From NCBI RefSeq assembly GCF_900290235.1, contig NZ_OLMK01000030.1:62001-126000 (forward strand): a stretch of 64,000 nt of DNA, written 5' to 3'. Shown piece after piece: positions 49,339 to 56,684 of this stretch (within the stretch, counting starts at the first letter, position 1; each line of letters begins with the position of its first letter). This DNA comes from Streptomyces sp. MA5143a (lineage in GTDB: Bacteria > Actinomycetota > Actinomycetes > Streptomycetales > Streptomycetaceae). The translations under genes and the position numbers were made by a program. The notes under the pieces were generated by a model, which was not told the origin of the DNA, ran no database searches, and saw only the letters and a program-made list of their open reading frames with translations.

Positions 49339-49827
49339 TCACGACAGTGTGGCGGCCCCCAGCAGCGCGGCAACGACGAGGACCAGGGCGGCGAGGACGG
49401 CGAGCGCGGCGTAGAGCGCGACACGGCCCGGCCGGCGTGGCGCCGGATCCTCGGCCGGGGCGTCCCACCAGGGCAGCGTGGGGTCGTCCTCGTACGCCTC
49501 CCCCTCCGCCGCCCCCGCGCCGGCCGACGACGGGTCCGGGAGCACCGCCGGTGCCGGCGGGCGCGGCCAGACCCGTACGGCCAGCTCCCAGCGCACCCCG
49601 AAGCGTTCGGCGTCCTCCCCGGCGACCTTGCACAGGGCGACGACGGCCTGGCGGGGCGGGGGCTGGGTCGCGTTGAGGTAGCGCTGCCAGGAGGACTTGC
49701 TGTACGCGGTGCGCGCGCCGAGGGCGACCAGGCTGAGCCCCGTGCGGTCCTTCAGCAGCCGCATCTGCTCGACGAAGTGCTGCACCTCCGGGGGGAGTCC
49801 GTCCGGCAGCGGCTGCCAGGCGCTCAT
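49339..49827 (-). CDS. XRE-type HTH membrane protein, short paralogue
   Basis: 162 aa, ATG at 49827 with CAGGAGG upstream. N-terminal helix-turn-helix: FVEQMRLLKDRTGLSLVALGARTAYSKSSWQRYLNATQPPPRQAVVALCKV (about residues 13-63), clearly paralogous to that of the 46821-48104 protein (TxYSKxSWxRYLN, WELAxRxW). An acidic linker (EGEAYEDDPTLPWWDAP) and a single C-terminal membrane helix (VALYAALAVLAALVLVVAALLG) follow, with only a few residues outside. Unlike its paralogue it has no DUF2690 domain. The tail-anchored DNA-binding architecture suggests signalling from the membrane; function unknown. Confidence 0.85.
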   Translation of the reverse strand: MSAWQPLPDGLPPEVQHFVEQMRLLKDRTGLSLVALGARTAYSKSSWQRYLNATQPPPRQAVVALCKVAGEDAERFGVRWELAVRVWPRPPAPAVLPDPSSAGAGAAEGEAYEDDPTLPWWDAPAEDPAPRRPGRVALYAALAVLAALVLVVAALLGAATLS

Positions 49828-50109
49828 CGACTGCCTCCTGGGCTCGGTCGGGGGTCTGAGCAAGTGACGACGACCGTGTGCGGACCGGTTCCCGTCGGCA
49901 CGGTCACCGGCTCGGGCGCGTGGGGCGACGGCAGGGCGTGCCGGAGCGCGAAGGGCGCGCGGCGGGCTTCGGGGGTGGCACGCACGCGAAGATGACCTGC
50001 GGGTGCCGGCGTCGTCGCCGGGTGGGGACACCTCGGCGGAATTGTCACTTCCGTGCCACAGCGGGTCGGCTGCTGTTGAACGGGGCGTTCGCCGTGCACG
50101 AGGGTGGAT
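49828..50109. other. Gap upstream of the short XRE gene
   Basis: 282 bp with no supported gene. It must carry the promoter of the short XRE gene; no clear boxes were found. Confidence 0.45.
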
Positions 50110-50159
50110 CGCGACGGCGGTCCGTCCTGACTCGGGGGAGGGGACGGGCCGCCGTCGCG
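50110..50159 (-). terminator. Terminator of the folD-DUF3017 operon
   Basis: An 18-bp inverted repeat (50110-50127 with 50142-50159) with one wobble pair and a 14-nt loop ends 7 bp beyond the DUF3017 stop on the minus strand. Confidence 0.8.
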
Positions 50160-50166
50160 CGTCCGG

Positions 50167-50955
50167 TCAGCCGGTCTCGTCGCCGACGGTGAAGTGCAGG
50201 GTGTCCTTGAGGAAGGGGATCTCCAGCAGCGGCTTCGGCTGCGCCATCAGCGCGAGGAGCACGATGGCGGAGCCCAGCGCGATGTACGTGACCATGTCGG
50301 TGAAGCGGGAGCGGACGGCGAGCATGCCGACGTCCGGGACCAGCCAGCGCAACAGCGCCCCCGCCAGCAGCGCGGAGCCGATCAGGATCGTGCCGAGCCG
50401 GAACGCGTCGAACGCGGTGAGCAGCAGGCCGAGGCCCACGGTGCAGAGCACGGCGAGGATCGGCCACTGCCGGGCGGGCGCGGGCGCGTCCCGGGGGGCG
50501 GCCCGGCCGCCGCCCTCGGGCCGGGCGGTGTCCCGGGTGAACATCGGGAAGCGCCGGGTGACCCGGACGGGCTTGCCGTCGGCGTCGGGCGCGCTGATGG
50601 GATCCCGCACCTCGATCTCGTCCGGCGCGCCACCCGTCACCGCCGTCCCACGCTGCTCCGTCTCCCTCACACGCCCCGACATCTCCACCCTCTCCGCCCC
50701 ACCCGACGCCACGGCGGCCCCGTCCGACGCACTCGACCTGGCCGGCGCACTCGACCTGGCCGGCGCCTGCGGCTCGCCCGGTGTCGCCGATCCGGTCGGC
50801 TTCTCCGACGTACCCGGTGCGTCCGGCGTGCCCGGCGCGCTCGACGCACCCGCTGTCCCCGACCCGGTCGGTGTCCGTGGCGTGCTCGGCTCCGCCGATG
50901 CCCAGGGTGTTCCCCGGACCTCGGCCTTCCCCGGCGCCTTGTCGTCAGCCGGCAC
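50167..50955 (-). CDS. DUF3017 domain membrane protein
   Basis: 262 aa, GTG at 50955. The N-terminal 165 residues are low-complexity (Ala/Pro/Ser/Thr, e.g. GTPDAPGTSEKPTGSATPGE) with a basic/acidic patch VRVTRRFPMFTRDTARPEGG. The C-terminal 95 residues hold three hydrophobic helices: WPILAVLCTVGLGLLLTAFDAF, GTILIGSALLAGALLRWLV and MVTYIALGSAIVLLALM, matching DUF3017, a family found beside folD in actinobacteria. It overlaps the 3' end of folD by 11 bp, so the two are co-translated. Function unknown. The long disordered N-terminus is longer than usual. Confidence 0.85.
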   Translation of the reverse strand: MPADDKAPGKAEVRGTPWASAEPSTPRTPTGSGTAGASSAPGTPDAPGTSEKPTGSATPGEPQAPARSSAPARSSASDGAAVASGGAERVEMSGRVRETEQRGTAVTGGAPDEIEVRDPISAPDADGKPVRVTRRFPMFTRDTARPEGGGRAAPRDAPAPARQWPILAVLCTVGLGLLLTAFDAFRLGTILIGSALLAGALLRWLVPDVGMLAVRSRFTDMVTYIALGSAIVLLALMAQPKPLLEIPFLKDTLHFTVGDETG

Positions 50956-51799
50956 TGCGCTCCGCCGCCTCGACCACGTTGACGAGCAGCTGGGCCCGGG
51001 TCATGGGGCCCACGCCGCCGGGGTTGGGGGAGATCCAGCCCGCGACCTCGGCGACGCCGGGGTGCACATCGCCGACGATCTTGCCCTCGGCGGAGCGGGA
51101 GACACCCACGTCGAGCACGGCGGCGCCCGGCTTCACGTCCTCGGGGCGGACCAGATGCGCGGAGCCGGCGGCGGCGACGATGATGTCGGCGCGCTTGAGG
51201 TGGGCGGCCAGATCACGCGTGCCGGTGTGGCACTGCGTGACCGTCGCGTTCTCGCTGCGCCGGGTCAGCAGCAGCGGCATCGGGCGACCGATGGTCACGC
51301 CGCGGCCGACGACCACGACCTCGGCGCCCTTGATCTCCACGCCGTAGTGGCGCAGCAGGGTGAGGATGCCGTTCGGGGTGCAGGGCAGCGGGGCGGGCTC
51401 GTTCAGGACGAGGCGCCCGAGGTTCATCGGGTGAAGGCCGTCGGCGTCCTTGTCGGGGTCCATCAGTTCGAGGATGCGGTTCTCGTCGATGCCCCGGGGA
51501 AGGGGAAGCTGGACGATGTAGCCGGTGCAGGCGGGGTCCTCGTTGAGTTCCCGTACCACCGCCTCGATCTCTTCCTGGGTGGCGGTCGCGGGCAGTTCGC
51601 GCTGGATGGAGGCGATGCCGACCTGCGCGCAGTCGCGGTGCTTGCCGGCGACGTACTTCTGGCTGCCGGGGTCTTCCCCGACGAGGATCGTGCCGAGGCC
51701 GGGCGTGACGCCCTTCTCCTTCAGCGCCGCCACGCGGGCGGTCAGATCGGACTTGATCGCGGCTGCGGTGGCCTTGCCATCGAGAATCTGGGCGGTCAT
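50945..51799 (-). CDS. folD: Bifunctional methylene-THF dehydrogenase / methenyl-THF cyclohydrolase
   Basis: 284 aa, ATG at 51799. It interconverts 5,10-methylene-, methenyl- and 10-formyl-tetrahydrofolate in the cytoplasm, linking GlyA to PurN and PurH. Motifs: GTILVGEDPGSQKYVAGKHRDCAQVGI with the conserved Tyr and Lys (about 52-56), GYIVQLPLPRGIDE, DADGLHPMNLGRL, PCTPNGILTLLRHYGV, VVVGRGVTIGRPMPLLL (NADP-binding) and PNPGGVGPMTRAQLL. Length is typical. The ribosome-binding site is weak. Confidence 0.96.
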   Translation of the reverse strand: MTAQILDGKATAAAIKSDLTARVAALKEKGVTPGLGTILVGEDPGSQKYVAGKHRDCAQVGIASIQRELPATATQEEIEAVVRELNEDPACTGYIVQLPLPRGIDENRILELMDPDKDADGLHPMNLGRLVLNEPAPLPCTPNGILTLLRHYGVEIKGAEVVVVGRGVTIGRPMPLLLTRRSENATVTQCHTGTRDLAAHLKRADIIVAAAGSAHLVRPEDVKPGAAVLDVGVSRSAEGKIVGDVHPGVAEVAGWISPNPGGVGPMTRAQLLVNVVEAAERSAG

Positions 51800-52334
51800 G
51801 GGCCCAATCTTCGCGGATGACGGCCCCCCGGTTCCAATCCGGCCGCCCATCGGACACCCGCGGCCGGTCCGCCGCCTCGTCAGCCGCCGATCCGCCGCCT
51901 GGTCAGCCGCCGGTCTGTAGCCGGGTCATCCGCCCGGTCTGTAGCCAGGTCAGCCGCCCGGTCGACTGATCGATCCGCTGGGCGGTCCGCTGGGCGGTCC
52001 GGCGGTCGTCGGTCGTCGGTCGTCAGCCGACGAAGCGCCGGCGTTCGCGAGGGGTTCGCTAGGGGTTCGCGGAGGGCTCGCACACGCCCCTGCGGGAGCC
52101 CTCGACGAGGGCGTCCCGCCGTGCCCCGGCCACCCCGCCACCCCCCGTCCGACAAGATCGGATGTGTTGCACTTGCACAACGTCCCCGGAATCCGGCTGG
52201 ACATCCGAGCGGGCGTATAAAACGATTGGGCCACAGTGCCGCGGGCACTGCCGGGGGGCGTGACCACAACAGAGCAGGGCATTCCTCCGACCCGTGCCGC
52301 GCGTCCCCGCACAAGGCAACGGAGGAGACCCGCC
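51800..52334. other. Gap with short degenerate repeats and a promoter zone
   Basis: 535 bp between the start of folD (minus strand) and the gene at 52335. At 51880-52020 there are imperfect repeats of GTCAGCCGCC, GGTCTGTAGCC and GTCGTCGGTC. At about 52042-52077 three 11-bp units of the form GGTTCGCGAGG, GGTTCGCTAGG, GGTTCGCGGAGG stand in tandem. A direct repeat TTGCACTTGCAC (52167-52178) and the AT-rich CGTATAAAACGATTG (about 52214-52228) mark the probable promoter region of the downstream gene. No gene supported. Confidence 0.55.
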
Positions 52335-52916
52335 ATGAGCTTCGGTGACCCGAACAACCCCTACGGCCAGCCCCAGCAGCAGCCGTCCCAGGGCTATGGC
52401 TACCCGCAGCAGAACCAGCCCCAGCAGCCCGGTTACGGCTACCCGACCGCCCCGCCGGTCTCGCAGGGGTACGGCGGCGGGTACCCGGGCGGCGCGCCCA
52501 CGACCATGCCCAGCACGGTCGGCGCGGCCCGCGTGATGCTCTGGGTCATCGCCGGTCTCCAGGTGATCGGCGTGCTGCTGTACGCGATCGGCGCGGTGGC
52601 CATCAGCGCGGCGAGCGACAGCGCCGAGGACCCGGCGCTGCAGGACGCGCTCGGCAACGTCCCGGTCGGCATGATGTGGGCGATCGCCGTGTTCGCCGTG
52701 GGCTGGCTCGTCTACGCGATCATGCTCGCGGTGAAGTTCAAGAGCGGCGGCAACGGCGTACGCGTCGCCGCGCTGGTCTTCGGCATCATCACCGCCGTCC
52801 TGAGCATCTACCCGTTCTTCCTGATCGGCCTGGTCCACCTGGTGCTGGGCATCCTGATAGCCGTCTTCGCCGGCAACGCCAACGGCAAGGCGTGGTTCAA
52901 CCGCCCGCGCTACTGA
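52335..52916 (+). CDS. Membrane protein with Gln/Pro/Tyr-rich N-terminus
   Basis: 193 aa, ATG at 52335 with GGAGGAG upstream. Residues 1-60 are low-complexity (PYGQPQQQPSQGYGYPQQNQ), the same style as the TM2 protein at 5250. Four hydrophobic segments follow: VMLWVIAGLQVIGVLLYAIGAVA, MMWAIAVFAVGWLVYAIMLA, VRVAALVFGIITAVLSIY and FFLIGLVHLVLGILIAVF. No catalytic motif; a conserved streptomycete hypothetical. It stands alone, with its own promoter zone upstream and a strong terminator 13 bp downstream. Confidence 0.83.
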   Translation: MSFGDPNNPYGQPQQQPSQGYGYPQQNQPQQPGYGYPTAPPVSQGYGGGYPGGAPTTMPSTVGAARVMLWVIAGLQVIGVLLYAIGAVAISAASDSAEDPALQDALGNVPVGMMWAIAVFAVGWLVYAIMLAVKFKSGGNGVRVAALVFGIITAVLSIYPFFLIGLVHLVLGILIAVFAGNANGKAWFNRPRY

Positions 52917-52929
52917 GCCGCCGAGCCCA

Positions 52930-52967
52930 CGAAGGGCCGTACCCCGTCCCAGGGGTACGGCCCTTCG
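52930..52967. terminator. Bidirectional terminator
   Basis: A perfect 16-bp inverted repeat, CGAAGGGCCGTACCCC (52930-52945) with its complement at 52952-52967, loop GTCCCA. It lies 13 bp after the plus-strand stop and about 160 bp beyond the purH stop. Confidence 0.85.
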
Positions 52968-53125
52968 GCGTTGGTCCGCGGACACCGCCGAACAGGGCTC
53001 GACGGCCGTGCTCCCCCAGCCGCGTCGAGGTCCGGGAACGCGCGGGGGCGCGCCGCGTCGAGCGGCGCGCCCCCTACTGCTCCGCCGTCCGGCGGACAGT
53101 GGCTGTGGCTGTGGCTGTGGCCGTG

Positions 53126-54709
53126 TCAGTGGAAGAAGTGCCGCGTCCCCGTGAAGTACATGGTGACGCCCGCCTTCTGCGCGGCCTCGACGACCAGTTC
53201 GTCGCGGACCGAGCCGCCCGGCTGGACGACGGCCTTGACGCCGGCCTCGGTGAGGATCTCCAGCCCGTCCGGGAACGGGAAGAAGGCGTCGGAGGCGGCG
53301 TACGAGCCCTGCGCCCGCTCGGCGCCGGCCCGCTCGACGGCGAGCTTCGCGGAGTCCACACGGTTGACCTGGCCCATGCCGACGCCGACCGAGGCGCCGT
53401 CCTTGGCGAGGAGGATCGCGTTGGACTTGACCGCGCGGCAGGCCCGCCACGCGAAGGCCAGCTCGGCCAGTTCCTCGGCCGAGAGGGCCTCGCCGGTCGC
53501 GAGCGTCCAGTTGGCCGGGTCGTCGCCGTCGGCCTGGAGCCGGTCCGTCACCTGGAGGAGGGCACCGCCGTCGATCGGCTTGACCTCGGCGGGGTGGGAG
53601 GGCGCGGCCGGGGCCTTCAGCACACGGATGTTCTTCTTCTTGGCGAGGGCGTCGAGGGCGCCCTCCTCGTAGTCGGGCGCGACGATGACCTCGGTGAAGA
53701 TTTCGGCGACCTGCTCGGCCATCTCCTTGCTCACCGGCCGGTTGACGGCGATGACCCCGCCGAACGCGGACAGCGGGTCACAGGCGTGTGCCTTGCGGTG
53801 CGCCTCGGCGACGTCCGCGCCGATCGCGATGCCGCAGGGGTTGGCGTGCTTGATGATCGCGACGCAGGGCTCGTCGTGGTCGTACGCGGCACGGCGGGCG
53901 GCGTCCGTGTCCGTGTAGTTGTTGTACGACATCTCCTTGCCGTGCAGCTGCTCGGCCTCGGCGAGGCCACTGCCCGTGCCGTCGACGTAGAGGGCCGCGG
54001 GCTGGTGCGGGTTCTCGCCGTAGCGCAGGGTGCTCTTGCGCTCCAGGGCGGCGGCGATGAACTCGGGGAACGGCGAGTCGTCGGCGGGCGCGTAGGCCGA
54101 GGCGAACCAGGAGGAGACGGCGATGTCGTACTCGGCGGTGTGCCGGAAGGCCTCGGCGGCCAGCCGCTTGCGGGCGGCGAGGTCGAAGCCGCCGTCCTTG
54201 ACGGCCGTCAGGACGTCCGCGTACCGGGCGGGGCTGGTGACCACCGCGACCGACGGGTGGTTCTTGGCGGCGGCGCGCACCATCGACGGGCCGCCGATGT
54301 CGATCTGCTCCACGCACTCGTCCGGGGTGGCGCCGGAGGCGACGGTCTCACGGAACGGGTACAGGTTCACGACGACCAGGTCGAACGGCTCCACGCCCAG
54401 CTCGGCGAGCTGGCGCCGGTGGTCCTCCAGGCGGAGGTCGGCGAGGATGCCCGCGTGCACCTTGGGGTGCAGCGTCTTGACCCGGCCGTCGAGGCACTCG
54501 GGGAAACCGGTCAGCTCCTCGACCTTGGTGACGGGGACGCCGGCGCCGGCGATGCGCCCGGCGGTCGACCCGGTGGAGACGAGCTCCACGCCCGCCTCGT
54601 GCAGGCCACGGGCGAGCTCCTCGAGCCCGGTCTTGTCGTAGACGCTGACGAGCGCGCGACGGATGGCCCGCTTGCCGCTCTCGGCCGTGACAGTGCTGTC
54701 GGCGGTCAC
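53126..54709 (-). CDS. purH: Bifunctional AICAR transformylase / IMP cyclohydrolase
   Basis: 527 aa, last two steps of IMP synthesis. GTG at 54709 shares GTGA with the purN stop. The N-terminal methylglyoxal-synthase-like IMP cyclohydrolase domain (residues about 15-150) has RALVSVYDKTGLEELARGL, GRVKTLHPKVHAGIL and DLVVVNLYPF. The transformylase domain has LRYGENPHQPAALY, GKEMSYNNYTDTDAA, the catalytic KHANPCGIA, VMGQVNR-like GVGMGQVNRVDSAKLA, and the C-terminal SDAFFPFPDGLE and TGTRHFFH. It is co-translated with purN, a usual Streptomyces purine pair. Confidence 0.97.
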   Translation of the reverse strand: MTADSTVTAESGKRAIRRALVSVYDKTGLEELARGLHEAGVELVSTGSTAGRIAGAGVPVTKVEELTGFPECLDGRVKTLHPKVHAGILADLRLEDHRRQLAELGVEPFDLVVVNLYPFRETVASGATPDECVEQIDIGGPSMVRAAAKNHPSVAVVTSPARYADVLTAVKDGGFDLAARKRLAAEAFRHTAEYDIAVSSWFASAYAPADDSPFPEFIAAALERKSTLRYGENPHQPAALYVDGTGSGLAEAEQLHGKEMSYNNYTDTDAARRAAYDHDEPCVAIIKHANPCGIAIGADVAEAHRKAHACDPLSAFGGVIAVNRPVSKEMAEQVAEIFTEVIVAPDYEEGALDALAKKKNIRVLKAPAAPSHPAEVKPIDGGALLQVTDRLQADGDDPANWTLATGEALSAEELAELAFAWRACRAVKSNAILLAKDGASVGVGMGQVNRVDSAKLAVERAGAERAQGSYAASDAFFPFPDGLEILTEAGVKAVVQPGGSVRDELVVEAAQKAGVTMYFTGTRHFFH

Positions 54710-55335
54710 TGGATAACTACCTTTCGTCCCTCAATGCGATAGCCGTTGCGGGCGAGCCGCCCCACGACATCGACGAGCAGCCTTCGCTCGACTTCCTTGA
54801 TGCGCTCGTGCAGAGCGCTCTCGTCGTCCTCGTCCCGGACCTCCACCACGCCCTGCGCGATGATCGGCCCGGTGTCGACGCCGTCGTCGACGAAGTGGAC
54901 GGTGCAGCCGGTGACCTTGGCGCCGTACGCGAGCGCGTCACGCACACCGTGGGCTCCGGGAAAACTGGGCAGGAGGGCGGGGTGCGTATTGACGAACCGC
55001 CCGCCGAACCGGGCGAGGAACTCCTTGCCCACGATCTTCATGAACCCGGCGGAGACGACCAGATCCGGCTCGTACGCGGCGACGGCCTCGGCGAGCGCCG
55101 CGTCCCACTCCTCGCGGGTGCCGTGGTCCTTGACGCGGCAGACGAACGTCGGCAGTCCGGCGCGCTCGGCCCGGGCGAGCCCTTCGATGCCGCCGCGGTC
55201 GGCCCCGACGGCCACGATCTCGGCGCCGTAGGCCTCGACGCCGGTCGCCGCGATGGCGTCGAGCAGCGCCTGGAGGTTGGTGCCGGATCCGGATACCAGC
55301 ACGACGAGGCGCTTGGCCACGGGCTTGGCGGCCAC
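54706..55335 (-). CDS. purN: Phosphoribosylglycinamide formyltransferase
   Basis: 209 aa, transfers formyl from 10-formyl-THF to GAR in purine synthesis. I use GTG 55335 (AAKPVAKRLVVLVSGSGTNLQALLDA) behind AAAGGGT; the frame is open further upstream but without a ribosome-binding site. Motifs: LVSGSGTNLQ (residues 12-21), GFMKIVGKEFL, the catalytic NTHPALLPSFPGAHGVRDAL with Asn and His, and VHFVDDGVDTGPIIAQ with Asp. Its stop overlaps the purH start by 4 bp. A palindrome about 110 bp upstream may be regulatory. Confidence 0.96.
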   Translation of the reverse strand: MAAKPVAKRLVVLVSGSGTNLQALLDAIAATGVEAYGAEIVAVGADRGGIEGLARAERAGLPTFVCRVKDHGTREEWDAALAEAVAAYEPDLVVSAGFMKIVGKEFLARFGGRFVNTHPALLPSFPGAHGVRDALAYGAKVTGCTVHFVDDGVDTGPIIAQGVVEVRDEDDESALHERIKEVERRLLVDVVGRLARNGYRIEGRKVVIQ

Positions 55336-55797
55336 GGTGGGACCCTTTCTGCGGTTCTGGTCCCGTGCGGGTGCGCACGGGTTCCTGGGGGCCGCTCCAC
55401 GGTCGTGCGGAGCGATCCGGCCCACCGGACCCGTACTTGTACATTCATACGAATGCGTTACATCCCCCGATACGGGGAAGTCTACGAACCGGCCGACCGT
55501 CAGCAACGATACCGGCACACCCGGCGGCCCCCGTGGGACGGGGGCGTGGCCGGAAGGTAGCGTCTGCCGGGAGCGGGCCCGGGAAGGCGGTCGGGAACGC
55601 GGCCGGTGTGCGGGGCGTTCACGAAGTGACAGCTCACGCCGTACCAGCCGAATCCACCGCCGGACCCGGCACGCTCAAGCACCGTGTTCAGCCGACGCCG
55701 TCGACGCCGTCGACACTGACCAGTTCACCACTGTGTCCACCGCCGCCGTATCACCGCCGTATCGCCGTCGTATCACCAAGGGGAAGACGCACTCCTG
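55336..55797. other. Divergent region upstream of purN
   Basis: 462 bp between purN (minus) and the gene at 55798 (plus). It contains the palindrome at 55442-55455 and short direct repeats at about 55690-55720 (GCCGTCGAC units) and 55742-55780 (CGCCGTATCAC units). No gene supported. Confidence 0.55.
55442..55455. promoter_or_regulatory. Palindrome upstream of purN
   Basis: CATTCATACGAATG has perfect 5-bp arms and lies in an unusually AT-rich patch. Outer sequences TGTA...TACA and CCGTA...TACGG extend the symmetry imperfectly. It is a candidate operator or promoter element for purNH; no known box is claimed. Confidence 0.45.
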
Positions 55798-56646
55798 ATG
55801 CCGGACCGCAGCCTCCGCCTTCCTTCGCTCCTGCTGCGCGAGCGGAGCTCCTCTCCCACGCCTCCGCGCGAGAGCGAGGACGCCGCCGAGCGTCCCGGGC
55901 AGCCGGGGTCGTCCGGGTCCGGTGGTTCCTCCGGTTCCTCGGGTTCTTCCGGTTCTTCCGGTTCTTCCGGTTCCTCCGGTTCCTCCGAGGACAATCCGTT
56001 CGCGCCGCCTCCGGAGGGCGCGCCCGATCGGCCGTGGCAGCCTCGGCGACCCGCGGGCGGCCAGGGTTCCGACGGCGGTCATGGCGGGGGTGGTCACTCG
56101 CCGTGGGGCAGTCAGTGGAGCGACCGGCAGCCCGGCCGCTCCACCGGTGGGCATTTCGGTGAACGTCCCGGTGGCCAGGGCCAGGGCGGTCCCGGCGGTC
56201 CGGGGCAGGGCCAGGAGGGCGGTCCGGGCGCCGGAATGCGCTGGGACCCGACCGACCCCGCCCAGCGTCGCGCGCGGTACGCGCTGCTCTCCGGGATGTG
56301 GGCCTTCTTCTTCGCCCTCTTCGCCTGGCCGTACGTGGCCCTGCTGCTCGGCTCGCTGGCCCTGTACTGGGCGATCAGCGCGTTGCGCGCCAAGCCGCGG
56401 ACGCCGGACCCCGACGCGCCGGCCCGCCCCGAGGTGAGCGGCCGCCCCCAGCGGACGGCGGCCATCAGCGGCCTCGTGACGGCCTCGCTCGCCCTGACCG
56501 TCGTGATCGCCACGTTCACGACCCAGTTCGTGTACCGGGACTACTACACCTGCGTGAACGACTCCCTCACCACAGCCTCCGAGAAGTCCTGCAAGGAACT
56601 CCTCCCGGAGGGTCCGGTACGGGACATGCTGGGCAGCGCGCAGTAG
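55798..56646 (+). CDS. Membrane protein with Ser/Gly repeat linker
   Basis: 282 aa, ATG at 55798. The cytoplasmic N-terminus has about eight Gly-Ser-Ser units (residues about 40-62, coded by GGTTCTTCC/GGTTCCTCC triplet repeats) and a Gly/Gln/Pro-rich stretch up to about 140. Then RWDPTDPAQRRARYALLSGMWAFFFALFAWPYVALLLGSLALYWAISALRAKPR gives two close helices, and AAISGLVTASLALTVVIATFTTQFVYRDYY a third. The C-terminal 35 residues contain two cysteines (TCVNDSLTTASEKSCKELLPEG), possibly a disulfide outside. Conserved hypothetical of streptomycetes; function unknown. It is divergent from purN and convergent with the DUF6350 gene. Confidence 0.83.
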   Translation: MPDRSLRLPSLLLRERSSSPTPPRESEDAAERPGQPGSSGSGGSSGSSGSSGSSGSSGSSGSSEDNPFAPPPEGAPDRPWQPRRPAGGQGSDGGHGGGGHSPWGSQWSDRQPGRSTGGHFGERPGGQGQGGPGGPGQGQEGGPGAGMRWDPTDPAQRRARYALLSGMWAFFFALFAWPYVALLLGSLALYWAISALRAKPRTPDPDAPARPEVSGRPQRTAAISGLVTASLALTVVIATFTTQFVYRDYYTCVNDSLTTASEKSCKELLPEGPVRDMLGSAQ

Positions 56647-56684
56647 GCGGCGACAGCGGGGGCGAACGGCGGTGAGGGCGGGGC

